From Prostheceraeus crozeri (lineage: Eukaryota; Platyhelminthes; Polycladida; Euryleptidae), in NCBI GenBank assembly GCA_907163375.1, contig CAJQUW010005535.1:1-64000 (forward strand): 64,000 nucleotides of DNA, given 5' to 3'. The notes below the pieces were generated by a model. The model did no database searches. It had not been told where the DNA came from and saw nothing but the letters and a program-made list of their open reading frames with translations. Below, one piece after another: positions 1-11,681 of the stretch. Positions within the stretch are counted from its first letter, which is position 1. Each line of letters opens with the position of its first letter. A program made the position numbers and the translations under genes.

Positions 1-198
1 AACATGTTGCATCTTTTGCATGCAATGTTTTAAATAACATGTTTTCTTAAAAACCTAGTTAAAGTACAACTAATATTTGGATAAAACATTTTATGGGGTT
101 CAATTCAGCTCGAAAACTACCTAAAGGTCGAAAGTCGGTAAAACAGCTGAGATTTTTATACAATAGTAGAAGGATGTTTCATTGTCTGTTTCCTTTTT

Positions 199-201
199 CA
201 G
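199..201 (+). promoter_or_regulatory. 3' splice acceptor of the PAN/lectin exon
   Basis: A pyrimidine-rich run (tgtttcctttttcag) ends in CAG at 201. The signal-peptide frame begins at the next base and no in-frame ATG lies between, which is why I place an intron upstream. Confidence 0.6.
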
Positions 202-999
202 ATACTTTTCTTTGCCATCTCACTTCTTGGAGTTATTGGAGCTCAATCAACTGCAAGATCAGATAATTTCAAAGCCGAAATGAAAGATTATTGTCTGGAA
301 GCTAAGGCCAATGTCCTATCTTCTCCGGGTACATCAAAAATAGATTGCGCCTCGCAATGCCTCTCCAGGCTTTCATGTTGTGGATTCATGTTTCGGAAAA
401 GCCCAAATCGCTGCCTGTTTCTCAACAATCTGCAGTTAACCGTGAGTTTCAGTAATATGCCTAGTGGACGATGCATTCTCTATCGTCGCATGAGTTGCCC
501 ACCGTGTCCTACGTTTTATACAAGAACTTTCCGAACTGCTCCAAAGCGAGTGTTTTACATCTCAAAGGATTCAACAAGACTTGGAAATGCCAAGAAATAC
601 TGCGCGGATAGAGGAGGGCGTGTGATTGAGCAATATCCGCCCACTTTCATGAATGAATACATCAGAGCAATGATAACAGGATTTGCTCCACAAATGAAAA
701 GCGATCCGAATATTTGTTCTGTTACAAAAGCAGGCATCTATTGCAGAACTACTTCCGGATTGCGGAGGTTAAGTAACGGAAGTTTTCTCTGGCCAAATCA
801 GAATGCTTTTTATGATGTCAATGCTTACGGAAGGAAAATGGCTTCCAAAACATATAGCAGCATTCTTAGAGGAACGGATCCATTTGGCCTCGTTGCGCTC
901 TCCTTTTATCGTTGGGATAAGAGCAGGCTTCATGAATCATATATTATCAATAGAGATGCTGATTTTGAAGCACTGGCGGTGTGCGAATGCACCATATAA
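202..999 (+). CDS. Secreted PAN/apple plus C-type-lectin-like protein, last exon (5' partial)
   Basis: The reading frame containing the ATG at 280 stays open upstream to a splice acceptor (pyrimidine tract then CAG at 199-201). The first in-frame codons after it, from 202, encode a hydrophobic signal-peptide core (ILFFAISLLGVIGAQS). The true start therefore probably lies in an upstream exon and the ATG at 280 is internal. After the signal comes a cysteine-rich PAN/apple-like stretch (CASQCLSRLSCCGF, then CLFL and a further Cys). From about 'SCPPCP' follows a domain of C-type-lectin size and pattern, with YCADRGGRVIEQYP near its start and CECTI at its end. Family knowledge: such proteins are secreted and bind glycans or proteins in invertebrate immunity or mucus; the ligand here is unknown. 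The stop is at 997-999. The lectin fold is inferred from cysteine and aromatic spacing only. The partial-exon call is well supported, the lectin call moderately. Confidence 0.7.
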   Translation: MLFFAISLLGVIGAQSTARSDNFKAEMKDYCLEAKANVLSSPGTSKIDCASQCLSRLSCCGFMFRKSPNRCLFLNNLQLTVSFSNMPSGRCILYRRMSCPPCPTFYTRTFRTAPKRVFYISKDSTRLGNAKKYCADRGGRVIEQYPPTFMNEYIRAMITGFAPQMKSDPNICSVTKAGIYCRTTSGLRRLSNGSFLWPNQNAFYDVNAYGRKMASKTYSSILRGTDPFGLVALSFYRWDKSRLHESYIINRDADFEALAVCECTI

Positions 1000-2628
1000 A
1001 GCAATGAACATCGGCGGAGCTGCAACAAAATGACATTTCCTTCATCGTTCGAACCTGACTGTCGGTCAATGAGAGCGCATTACCGAACACAGCGATATTA
1101 ATGACGATTTAGACTGAACAGTGTAACTTTCACATGAGCATTGTAAACAATAGCACGTCATGGACACACTTTGCCACATAATGAACAGTCTGAAGGAATT
1201 GTGAGTTACAATGACTAGAAAACATTCAGGTTGAAGTATTCAAAGTGTAGTTGCCAAAGTAGTCATAAGTACCGTCATAATGCACTCACTCTATTTCGTA
1301 GTTTTCTGTGTCTGAGGTTTCCTGCCGAACAGTATCCGTTGTAGGCGCTTTCGTTGTAGAAATTCGTTGAAAATGGACTTCAATTTTTTCGAAAAATGAA
1401 GCATCAGTTTTTGCCATCTTGATGTTGGAAATAAAATGTTGCAATTTAAATTCAACTGTTTTCAAAGTATTGAGTTTTTCATTTTCTGTTGGAAATTGAT
1501 GGTTTGTTTTAATCCGTTATCGTATAGAGCGTCAAAAGAAAATGAAATGAGTACGTCTAACTTCATGGGGATAATTAAACCGTCTTAACTACAGCTCAAA
1601 TAGGAATTCAAGAACATAATAGGCAAATGTAAAAGCAAAACAAAACGAGAGTCTCGCAAATCAATTGTAATCAGTGTTTAAATATGCGTATCCTCTTCAT
1701 CTGTGAAGGTACTCTGCCATGACATGAAAACGTCACAGGGCCATGTTTTTACATGGAAATATTCGCGTAATATCATTAGTTATTGGACATTTGCCATAGA
1801 TGTCATATTGGATGGCGCATTTGCCATGCCCAGACATGGCTGCAATTTTTGAATATGGAAGTTGTGTCGATGTTGAAAGATGTGAGTTGGGGCGGTCTTG
1901 GAGCTCTCAAAATTTCTTGGAAGCGTCATCTTCGCTTGTGTACAAACCGAAATATGTAAATCAGTGGTTTGCATTAGATCGATCGGACCTGTAAGGCTTG
2001 CTGTTGAAGCATAATGCATATTAGCCGAGCCCTAGACTTCTGTTTAGGTTCTATGCCCGCCATTCCAACAGTGACAACTGAAAAGAGCGCATCAAACTAC
2101 ATGGAAAGCTATTGACGAAATAATCAAGGCCTTATTAAATCTAGCCTCAGAATGCAGCTTCCGTTTCATGTTCACCATTTTGAATTTTAGTCATTTTCAT
2201 GGAAAGGGCCAATCGTATGATTTTTTAGCTATTATATTTGAAAAGAGCAGCTCAAACTTCATAGAAAGCTGTTTGGAAATAGATGAGAATTTTTTTAATC
2301 CACTCCCAGAATGCAGTTTCCGTTTTTCCGTCCGCCAGTTTGCATCCTTGCAATTTTCTCAGAAAGGGCTAATTGCGTGATTTTTTGACAATTGCATTTG
2401 AAGAGAGCGGGTAAAATTACACAGGAACACATTTCGGAAAATCTTGAAAGTCGTCACTGAAATAATATGTTCACTTCTTCTTGTAACAGTGAAGAGATTC
2501 TTCACATCAAAGCTAGAGACCTCGAAATGTTTATCAGGCAAAGTTAATAACTTCAATTCATCGACAAATTGAAAAGTATCTTTATGGTTGTATTTTTTCG
2601 CTAACTACGTTCTCATTAATAGACATAT
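1000..2628. other. 3' UTR and intergenic DNA
   Basis: No coding potential is recognised. At 2170-2410 two similar stretches (fragments resembling 'ttttcatggaaagggccaat...' and 'gcaattttctcagaaagggctaattg') suggest a decayed, locally duplicated repeat. Short open frames here show no domain. Confidence 0.4.
1430..1435 (+). promoter_or_regulatory. Possible polyadenylation signal AATAAA
   Basis: AATAAA lies 430 bases after the PAN/lectin stop codon, with a T-rich stretch downstream. It is the first canonical signal I noticed after the gene. The hexamer is common in AT-rich DNA. Confidence 0.3.
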
Positions 2629-2705
2629 GGGTCATTCCACGACGATTCACCCAATCTTCGGAACACCGATTTTTCTGATTTTCGGATATACTGTATGATT
2701 GCTAT

Positions 2706-3584
2706 CAGGGGTCATCAAAAACTGATTGCAATTAAGTTGCTCAGTCCAATCAATTAATTGTAATTGATATTTTTACCAATCAATTAATTTTATTTGAAAG
2801 TTTGACCAATCAATTAATTGGCATTGGACTCCTGGGCAATCAATTAATTCGCAATTGGAATTACAGACAATCATTTAATTGATATTGAAAAGTACCCAAT
2901 CAAAAATAATTGAATTTATCAATTAACTGATCGATAATTATTAATTAGTCAATGGAAAAACCTGCAGACCTATACTTTTATAAAATGGAGTTAGCCTAGA
3001 ATAATTGTATTCATATTGGAACTCGATTCAATCAGTTAAAATGCCGGTATTAATATTGTATGATCATTGTGCATCCCCATATTTTTGATGTTCACTGATT
3101 TTACTGATTCAGATTTCAATAATTATCATCGTTTTATGAACTCACAGCTTAATACTAGGCTACTTTATCAACATAATTTCAAATACCATGGATAATGACT
3201 TTCGATGCTTGACAAGTAAGGGCAGTCTTCATGTTGAACAATATACAGTAGATCAGAGAGCTGAGAGTTGTCAGATTGAGTCAGCAGAATGAATTTTGTA
3301 TAGTGGATGCGCTGGAAGAAGCGAAAATCTTAGTTGAATTGTAATGCTATATACTACAATAGAGTGAAACTTGATAAAATAATTGAACCAATCAATTGAT
3401 TATGAATCAATCAATCAATTGATATTGGGACATACTGCAATCAATTAATTGATAATTGGAATTGAAAATAATCAATTAATTGATATTGAGTTGAATACAA
3501 TAAATTAATTGATCAATGAAATTCAGCGCAATCAATTAATTGACATCAATTAATTGAGGTTCAATTAATTTTTGATGACCCCTG
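2706..3584. mobile_element. hAT-type MITE with an 8-bp target duplication
   Basis: The element begins CAGGGGTCATCAAAAA and ends with its inverse complement TTTTTGATGACCCCTG. It is flanked on both sides by ATTGCTAT (2698-2705 and 3585-3592), a perfect 8-bp duplication. A CAGGG start with an 8-bp duplication is characteristic of hAT transposons. It has no coding capacity. Both subterminal regions (about 2733-2945 and 3388-3570) are arrays of the palindromic motif CAATTAATTG in variants such as 'aatcaattaattg'. It sits inside an older repeat whose sequence resumes at 3593. Confidence 0.85.
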
Positions 3585-3592
3585 ATTGCTAT

Positions 3593-4480
3593 ACATTAGA
3601 AGAAACTAAATCTGTAATATTAGTTTCCAATCTTGAATATAGCGGGATCTGGAGATCTTTTTAGAGATTTGATTTTTTCCAAAATTTTGAAATTCTCAAA
3701 AAATGAATTTTCACGAAGCAGTAACTTTTTCAGCACATTCGATAGTCAACCAAAATTTGTATGCAGCATTAGCTGGGAATATTGGAATTCATGTATAAAT
3801 TTCAACGGGTAGCGGACATATAGAACGCAGCTACACGGCTACAAAGATGATAAAAAAATAAGGTCCGCGAAAAGACTCAAAAATGTAAACTTATTTCACA
3901 ACTTTCTAAATTCTTCTTGCCCAAATTAACTATGATAATTGTGTTGCTGGATATCAATGTGTTTCACATCTGTGATCTTTGGCGGCAACTAGAAACCGGG
4001 CGTTCAAGAAAAATGCCGAAAATGGCTGTTTTCAAGATGGACTAGCCTTTTTCTGTATGCTGGTTTTGACTCCAAATTGATCTTGAAACTCAAAAACATG
4101 CTCAATTACTTGTAGAAGAAACTTGATCAGGGAACAGACAGATAAAGTGGTATAATTTGGACCAATTTTAATTTTGCACATTTTTTCAGTATATGATGTC
4201 AATATTATATAAGTAGTATCGAGAAGTTGCATTTATAGCACAATAGGATATGAAAACGTTTAAGTTGGTGAGCAGTAAGAGATGATTCCCTTTGATAGAC
4301 ATTATAGATTTAACTTTGATATATTGCAACAGAGCCAAATATGACTTTCGAAGCTTCGAGTTTGTTGAACTAGATATGCTTTATCAATCGACATTGTACT
4401 TTTGAATAGTAAAGTTTATGCGAAATGCTCAAGATCAATTTACCTTACCGTTTTCTGAAGTAATCAATTATTTTTTATAA
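3593..4480. repeat. Left arm of inverted repeat, also partly homologous to the 3.3-kb repeat block
   Basis: Bases about 4172-4480 are the inverted, roughly 90% identical partner of about 5905-6203 (shared runs include 'tatataagtagtatcgagaa' and 'atcgacattgtacttttgaa'). Bases about 3640-3710 and 3790-4060 are inverted relatives of the repeat block at about 7940-8010 and 44383-44700. The arm is therefore a decayed inverted copy of part of the same repeat family, opened by the hAT MITE. Confidence 0.6.
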
Positions 4481-5904
4481 TTTTATCTTTTCTAATGGAG
4501 AAACATTCACAATAAATCGTAGAAACAGAAACTGCATTGATTTCATGTTGTGATTTTGTAAATGGCCTTTAACTCGCACAGTATGGCAGAATATTTTCTG
4601 AGCGACACTCACGAATCATCAATATTAATCTATAGACCCTAATAGATCACCTGATGTATTGTCGATGTATTTTCCTCTGGATGGCAGCAACATTTTCACA
4701 GGTATCGCTGTTGGTAAGCATGATACTACTGATTGGCAAGCATAATCAGTCAAGGATCTCATATATAGGCTGCCTTCTGTATTTTTAAATGGTACTGAGA
4801 ATCTCTCATCTGCGTTTTACTCATCATATTCGAGATCTTTATGTATCTAGCGAACCTGAATCACACCTGAAAAATATATTTCAGACTTGTCATGTGGAAA
4901 TGCAGGCTTGTTTAGGTAAGATACATAGATATTACACGACGACGACTGACTGACTGAATCTCATGTAACTTTGGATTTGTAATTGAGCTACCAATTATTT
5001 CAAATATTCACTCACGTTAATTGAAATCAAAAAATGAATTTCCAATGAGTAGAAGCAGTCGTGGACAAATATTTTAGGCATCGCAATCAATATCCCATGT
5101 AAATTATTGATTACGTTTGATATCAACTATTGCTGTTGTTGATCCCTCTGATTCATAAATCACTCATACGAATGTAACCAAATTATTCCTTTTAATAATT
5201 TCAATAGATCTTGTAAAGAAAGACTCATATCATTTTTTTGAAATTATATTGTTCTTCAGTCTTTTAGTCTTTATATTCAAAAGAAACCCAGTATTATAGA
5301 TGTAGGTTTCACAAAAGGGAAACACGCTAAAGCGGGATTCTACCCAACCTTCGAAAGCAAAACGTAATGCTATTTCATATATTTGGTAATAACAAGGCAT
5401 GCGAGTACATTTCATTATAGTCCAGGTAAAAATTTAATTATATTCTTGTCCATAAAAACCTTGTGTTTGGGTTTCATCTAACCAATTTCATGTGACTATC
5501 ATGTGATCAATTTAGAATGCTTATGAAAAACCTCACAGCGGAATGAAGCGGCTTCTCATAATAAATATTTTCACAGTACCATAATACTAAAATATCAATA
5601 GGCCTACTGTTTTCAATTTGAGGTTTACCTATTGATATGTGTAATCAAAAATGCATTTCCTGTATGAAGGACCTTTCGATGCTAACCTGATGATCATGGT
5701 AATTCATGAGTATAAGTCAGTCACCTGTCATTGAAAGAGATTCTACATATTACATACAACCAATTCATTTTCCACCACAATCGAATTGTCTTGCATATCT
5801 ATTCTTCGCAATATTTTTCAACGTCAACTTTAAAATAGAGTTTGTTGAAAATGCAATAGGGCTCTCCTCCGATTCGCTGCGAATGATATCTTACTATCAG
5901 AATA
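4481..5904. other. Spacer between inverted-repeat arms
   Basis: About 1.4 kb of AT-rich sequence with no recognisable gene or domain. It may be the interior of a non-autonomous DNA transposon whose ends are the arms on either side. Confidence 0.35.
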
Positions 5905-6203
5905 AATGAAATTATCAAAAGTAATTGATTACTTTAGAAAACAGTAAGATAAATCGATCCTGAGGATTTCACAGAAACTTTACTATTCAAAAGTACAATG
6001 TCGATTGATAAACCTCGAAGCTTCGAAAGTCATATTTGGCTCTATTTCAATATATCAAAGTTAAATCTATAATTTCTATCAAAGGGAATAATCACATACT
6101 GCACACCAACTAAACGATTTTTCTAGTACTATTGTGCTATAAATGCAACTTCTCGATACTACTTATATAATACTGACATCATACACTGAAAAATGTGCAA
6201 AAT
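5905..6203. repeat. Right arm of inverted repeat
   Basis: Inverse complement of about 4172-4480 at roughly 90% identity, including the segment from 'aagcttcgaaagtcatattt' to 'acttatataatactgacatc'. The match stops at 6203, where the 3.3-kb block begins. Confidence 0.65.
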
Positions 6204-7641
6204 CAAAATTGGCCATTTTACATGTATACCCACAGACATAGGATAAGGGAAGGACTGCCTGCTGTCATTCATTCACCGTTATTTGCGCTGAAGCAGCAAT
6301 TTTTTTGTTTACATCGACGGCCGCTGAAAATACTTGGGCAGGAAGGTAGAGTCAGCCAGCTGCAAAATATGAAAGATCGGTAAATGACAATGTTTTACTA
6401 GAATTACATAATGTAATAACTTGTTTAATTGCTGAATTAACAAATCTGCAGGTTACAAATGAAACAGAAATGAGCGTGGTATTCAGGATTGTCCAGTCTA
6501 TGTTGTAGAATCTGTGCCTACAAAAAATCAGATTGTTACCTGCTCTGCTTGCCAAAGTTGTCAAGGGATCAGTTGCGATTGATCTGAATGTCTCCTGTCT
6601 CTATGAAGATGGGCTAATTAATTCAATCGATCTTCTCAAATGCTCGATGGCAAATAATTTTCAGATGTTTTAGAGCAGTGAAGGATCGCTCTCCTGTAGC
6701 GTTCGTAACTGGGATTGTTGCAAAAACCCATGACTAATTCCTGAGTGGGGCAATGGCCCGATGGCCTCCCCCTAAATACGCTACTATTTAGCGCTCGTCT
6801 TTATTTATGTATTATGTAAGCACAGAAATCTTCAAAATGGCTTTATACACTATCTTGCTTAGTATTGGTTAGGTGTACAAAAACATAAATTAAACCTTAT
6901 AATAAAAATGATCTAACTAAAAAAGTTTCTTCAAACTTCTCGGTCTGAAAAGGCGACTAAAGGCCTACACGTGACTCATTTCTCTACAGGAAGCTGAAAG
7001 AAGAATTTCTGGCATCAATGGTGAAGATTATTGTTTTGAAAAGTTGTGAAACTGCTGCTATTGTTAAAGATGTTGTTTGTGATAGAAACAGTGTCAATTT
7101 CAAAGCGGCCGAGACACTTTCTGACTTTCTTTTCTGAGACACACAGAACAATTTTGAAAAATGAAATTAAGTCCCATTTCTTTGTCAGGCCGCAAACGAA
7201 AAATAGAATTTTTTGAATTTTTGACACGTGCCATTTTTCCTAAAGTACATACACGAGAAATCTAATGCATGACTATCAAATTCTTACTCATAATAATTCT
7301 GATGGGACATTTAATGAAACCTTGAAGATGTTTATATATTGCAAGCAAATGATTCACTAATTCTCGCAAATAAGTTGGGTGTAAAACATCTTCATCACAA
7401 ACTGGCGATCAATGATCGTATTCTTTTCATAGAAGAAAGGTTCATCTATAACTGCAAATCGTTAAATCATACTTGAATTTATAAACTTGCCATGCAAAGA
7501 GATGCAATTTTATCAAGCTGTAATTACGAAAAGACTGAATAAACACTTGTATCAGGAACCATGCGCACTGCGTGATTACATGCATAAATGGAAATGGTGT
7601 AAATGTTTTGCAGTTATAGATGAACCTTTCTTCTATGTTCA

Positions 7642-7812
7642 ACTTCTTTACATTTTCGCATTTTCCTTAAAAAACGTCTGTTTTTCGACGCTTATCGAAT
7701 GTTGCGTCGAGACTGTAGCACTGATTGGCCAGAAAACGTTTGGGAAAATAGATGGTTATGTTGCCCAATGATTTTGAATTTTCTGACTAATATCGTTTAT
7801 CTGAGAGGCATG
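7642..7812 (+). repeat. Internal direct repeat, unit a
   Basis: This stretch recurs at 8259-8421 with scattered differences; both run from 'acttctttacattttc' to 'ttatctgagaggcatg'. The pair also appears in block copy 2 (about 44200-44371 and 45107-45275), so the duplication predates the two blocks. Confidence 0.7.
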
Positions 7813-8258
7813 TTGATGAGAGCCAGTTACCCGTTGAAATTCATGATTCAGGAAATGCAGGAATTCCTTTTTACCAAGCTAATGCTCCATGCATAGTGGT
7901 TGCGTAAGAAAGGCAGAACAGTTGCATGTAAATTCAAATTTTGAGAATTCCAAAATTTTGGAAAAAATCAAACTTCTTCAAAAAATTTTAGATCCCGCTA
8001 TATTCTAATGTTTCATGTTAGGTGTTCTCTACCGAATAGCAAACATTCATCCAATAATGAGCGATTTTGAAGAGTGAGTGCCACAAAATGTTCCAAAAAT
8101 TTGGTGAATCCTCGTGAAACGACACATAAATTAGGGTGTACACTTTTTCGATCTTTTCTGAATTTCGTAAAGTTTGTCGTGTAGGAAGATGAGCTTTTGT
8201 AAAAAAACTAAGGAACATCTATGTCGGAGCTACCAGTTTTGAAAAAAAAGTCTGCCCA

Positions 8259-8421
8259 AACTTCTTTACATTTTCCTTAAAAACGTCTCTTTTTCAACGC
8301 TTATCGAATGTTGCGTCCAAACTATACCACCGATTGGCCTGAAAACGTTTGGGAAAGTAGATGGTTATGTTTCCCAATGATTTTGAATTTACTGACTAAT
8401 ATCGTTTATCTGAGAGGCATG
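8259..8421 (+). repeat. Internal direct repeat, unit b
   Basis: Second unit of the internal duplication in the 3.3-kb block. It reads through the same 'gattggcc.gaaaacgtttggga' segment as unit a, with point differences. Confidence 0.7.
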
Positions 8422-10306
8422 CGTCTTTCCAACCTAAACATAGGTGTCATCATACTACTTATAAAAATATTTCTTCATCAACTGCTAAAATTGCGGATCC
8501 AAAACTTCACACTTTGACCTTTTATTTGATACAAGCAATCTATTATCATCACGATGGCTTCTCTTCAATCAAATCACTTGATTTTCTTGAATCTTGAATT
8601 ATGAGGTGAAGACACATTGTTACCAAAGATAACCAAGAATTACAAGTGCATTAATATTCAAATATTTTGCTCCTATGAATATCGGGAAATCAGTGTTAGT
8701 CCGCAAACACTAAATTGCTTCGTTGACACTAACATTTAGCAGTCAATCTTGCATGCATAACATAAATAATGGGTTATGATTTAAGATTCGCTTATTATTT
8801 CCAATATGCTTTTTATCCATTAAATACTATGTGATTTTCCACAGTATTTATGAAAGGAAAAATAACAATTTTTTGATTAATATGTTATCTTAGGCATATG
8901 GATGGTCACCCGAAATTGAAATATTATCAGGCTTCGATTCAGATGCAGCAAAAAGTCCTGGTGATTTTGAAAGATGATGAACTTCAAAATTCAATACACT
9001 ACAAATTCTCTCGCAGACTTAACTTTTAAATATTTCCAATCTTACTCATGAGCAATGATTCGGCACAAAACGTAGGTGCCAGCAAACTAAAAGATGATTT
9101 TTGCGGTGTACCATTTCACTCGCTGCTATAATCAAAACTAAACATGTCTCTAAACTACAAGCTGCTCATCTAGAAATGGGCCGATGTGGGTGGGGAATAA
9201 TTGGATATTGCTTTATTAAATTCATGGATCTACCTCGCACAAGTATCAGCAAAAGATCCGTAAAACTTATATATTGATCTTGAAGTAAATATTGAAGAAT
9301 TCAAATGATCCTTGAACTGACGGCTTGCTATAAAGGTAATCTACGCAAAAACAAGTGTTAGGTATTGTTCAGGGTTCTTATGAAGAAATCGTTGCTCTAC
9401 ACTGTAAATTGCTGGATACGAAAATTACATACAAACATAAACCAAAATTACATACAATTTGAAACTAACATCTGATTCTCACATAACACAAGATTCTCGC
9501 ATGCTTACAGATATCTGGTATGTTTTTCATACCACATCTCGCTTATTTTCGTATGTGATTGGTATGTAGCGATACGGACTATTATATCTGTGATTGGCTA
9601 TTTTACACTGAAATGCGAGTTGTTGGTATGTTTTATATACGAGACCCGATGCAAAGTCATCCTTATTCGTATGCCTCTGGTATACGTGTAGCTTTAAGTC
9701 AGATAGCAAAAAAATATATGTATTACATACTACTGTCAAATAACTTTTTACGGTAATACCAGTCATGGATATTTTTGTTTGATAGAGTGATATTTAACTA
9801 GATTAGATTTATTGTGAATTTTGTGCTCCACGAGATTGTCGTCGTTGTTTCTTGTCTAGCAACATTAATAGGACGTTTAGTTAGCTCTACTTCAAGGACC
9901 AAGTTGATTTATACCAACTAATTCAAACAATATCTTTAGTGAAATCTTGATGACTTATATATCTTAAACATAACTATTTTTGTGTTCATGAATTATAATG
10001 TGTTTTTATTTCGGATTGATAATATGCTTAATTTCAAAATAACACAATGCATGATTGTTGATGGTTGACTACTTATTGATTATTCATGAAATGTCTTAGA
10101 CTTGCGTGTATTAAAATCGAATTCCGTATTGTAAGTTTGACTCTTGAATGTCATTATCTCACTACTTGCAGAACAGTAGTGGCATTAGTGTGATCTTTAT
10201 TGACAAAAGGCCCTAAATCCGGGTGTCCCACGGCGAACCCCCTCCCAACACAAAGTCAAGATTATTTACCGGTCACGGTGTGTTTTTTAGGGGTTATACC
10301 TCAAGT

Positions 10307-10610
10307 TTCATGCCCACTCTGGAAACCAAATGGATGTTGTTCCACATGTCATAGGAAGTGTAAAAAAACAAATTTGAAAAATGTCTATCGAGCCCTTTCC
10401 TTTCAGCAGCTTTTTGGCACTTTTTGCTTTTCCACATAATTGTTCTAATACATTTTCCTTGAAGTAATGTGCCCACTCTACAAACTAAATGCAGATTGCT
10501 TCACATGTCCTAGGAAATACTTTAAATGCAAATTGAAAATAATCTGTCGAGCCCTTTTCTTTCAGCAGCTGGTTTCCACTTTTTCGCTTTTTTGCATAAT
10601 TGTCATAGCA
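10307..10610 (+). repeat. Diverged tandem duplication (about 150 bp x 2)
   Basis: Bases 10307-10450 and 10462-10610 share an ordered series of segments: 'tgcccactct.ca.ac', 'ttccacatgtc.taggaa', 'tcgagccctttcctttcagcagct', 'gcataattgt'. The duplication has replaced or disrupted the 5' part of the transposase frame. Confidence 0.6.
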
Positions 10611-10625
10611 CGCTTTCCTCGAAAA

Positions 10626-11324
10626 TTTCCTTCTCGTTGCATCAAGAACTTAATGAAGACTCTCCTGATCAACGTTTGAATTTTTGTGAGGACTTACTGC
10701 GTTTATTGGAACGAGATCACCAATTGATCAATAAAGTTGTCTGGACAGACGAGGCGAAGTTCTTTTTAAACGGAACTGTGAATCGCCACAATTCAGTTTA
10801 TTGGTCAGATCACAGCGAGCTTCGTCTGAGCACCAAGTCCATGGACCAACGTGGTGTAACAGTGTGGGCTGGCATTTCATCCCGATGTGTGACGGAGCTA
10901 TTCTTCTTTCGAGAGACTGTCAAAGGAGAGAATTATCTTAGTATGCTGGAAAGCGTGCTGCCGCGAATCACCGATCTTGGGAGCATTTTCATTCAGGATG
11001 GGGCACCGGCGCATTATTACCGTTCCGTCATAAATTACTTAAACAGTAATTTTCCCAACCGCTGGATTGGACGCAGTGGTAGCCTTTTGGAATGGCCTCC
11101 AAGATCACCAGACTTAACAGCGCGTGATTTTTTCTTTAGGGACACATAAAAGAGATTGTATACAGGAGTCATCCTCAAACTTTGGATGAATTGGAAGACT
11201 GTATTCATACTGTGTTTCGTGACATAGACGAGCTTTGATGTAGAAAAGTATGTTCTGAAGCTGTTCAAAATAGAATTCGACTCTGTGTGCGGGAAAATGG
11301 TCAACATATTGAAAATAAATTATA
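10626..11324 (+). pseudogene. Mariner-like DDD transposase, catalytic domain only
   Basis: An open stretch to 11149 encodes most of the catalytic domain. The first Asp is in VVWTDEAKFFLNG, the second in FIQDGAPAHY, and WPPRSPDL carries the third, about 37 residues after the second, as in DD37D-type mariners. Typical family text is present (RWIGR, GVTVWAGIS). After the stop at 11147-11149 related sequence continues in another frame (HIKEIVYRSHPQTLDELED), so the C-terminal part is frameshifted and has further stops before about 11324. No N-terminal DNA-binding domain is found. The copy cannot make a complete transposase. Confidence 0.8.
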
Positions 11325-11681
11325 AAAGTTTAATTAAGACGCGTTTCGTGCTTTGTATGAACTGCAGAAATTACTCTAATAAGGGAATAATGACCTTTTG
11401 ATCACAACGTATCAATGTAGGCTATATTATAATTTGAGATAATGATGGAAATCGTTTGGGGGGCGGGGGTGGTTCGCTGTGGACACCCGGTACTTGGGAC
11501 ATGATTTATGCTTTCTTTTAACATTGTGCTCTAGTATGTCTTTAGTATGTAAAGCATACCACATTTGAAATAACATACGAAAAGCACACAAATATATACC
11601 AAGAGAATACAGAAATATGCCAAAAAATATTTTGGTATGCATCCTTCGTATGTGATTGGTACTGAGCGATTTACAGTGTAG

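Larger units (their letters stand above)
6204..9475. repeat. 3.3-kb repeat block, copy 1
   Basis: This block is nearly identical, in the same orientation, to 42759-46315. The shared sequence starts at 'caaaattggccattttacat' and ends at 'gaaactaacatctga'. Copy 1 lacks a 286-base segment present in copy 2. The short open frames inside carry no recognised domain; some may be relics of a transposase too decayed to name. Its last 79 bases are the beginning of the transposon that starts at 9397, so the shared block crosses an element boundary. Confidence 0.8.
10219..11490 (+). mobile_element. Tc1/mariner-superfamily element (degenerate)
   Basis: Imperfect terminal inverted repeats begin CCGGGTGTCC at the left (10219) and end GGACACCCGG at the right (11490). 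Inside them the similarity continues over about 25 bases with small gaps (CGGCGAACC against the complement of GGTTCGCTG). The 1.27-kb size, transposase and architecture fit a mariner-like element. A clean TA duplication is not visible. The left part contains a diverged tandem duplication where the N-terminal helix-turn-helix coding region would be expected. Confidence 0.7.
9397..11681. mobile_element. DNA transposon with CTACACTGTAAAT termini, interrupted by a mariner copy
   Basis: The left end CTACACTGTAAATTGCT at 9397 is matched by its inverse complement AGCGATTTACAGTGTAG ending at 11681. Subterminal regions on both sides are rich in GTATGTNATTGGTAT-like motifs (9520-9700 and 11530-11665). 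No transposase is recognised, so it is probably non-autonomous. The Tc1/mariner copy at 10219-11490 lies within it. The superfamily is undetermined because no clear target duplication is visible. Confidence 0.55.

Noticed and set aside
6352-8517. Small frames in the 3.3-kb block as a P-element- or THAP-type transposase
   Set aside because: A faint resemblance (ANKLGVKHLHHKLAI) is too short, and frames are broken throughout; not enough to assign a family.
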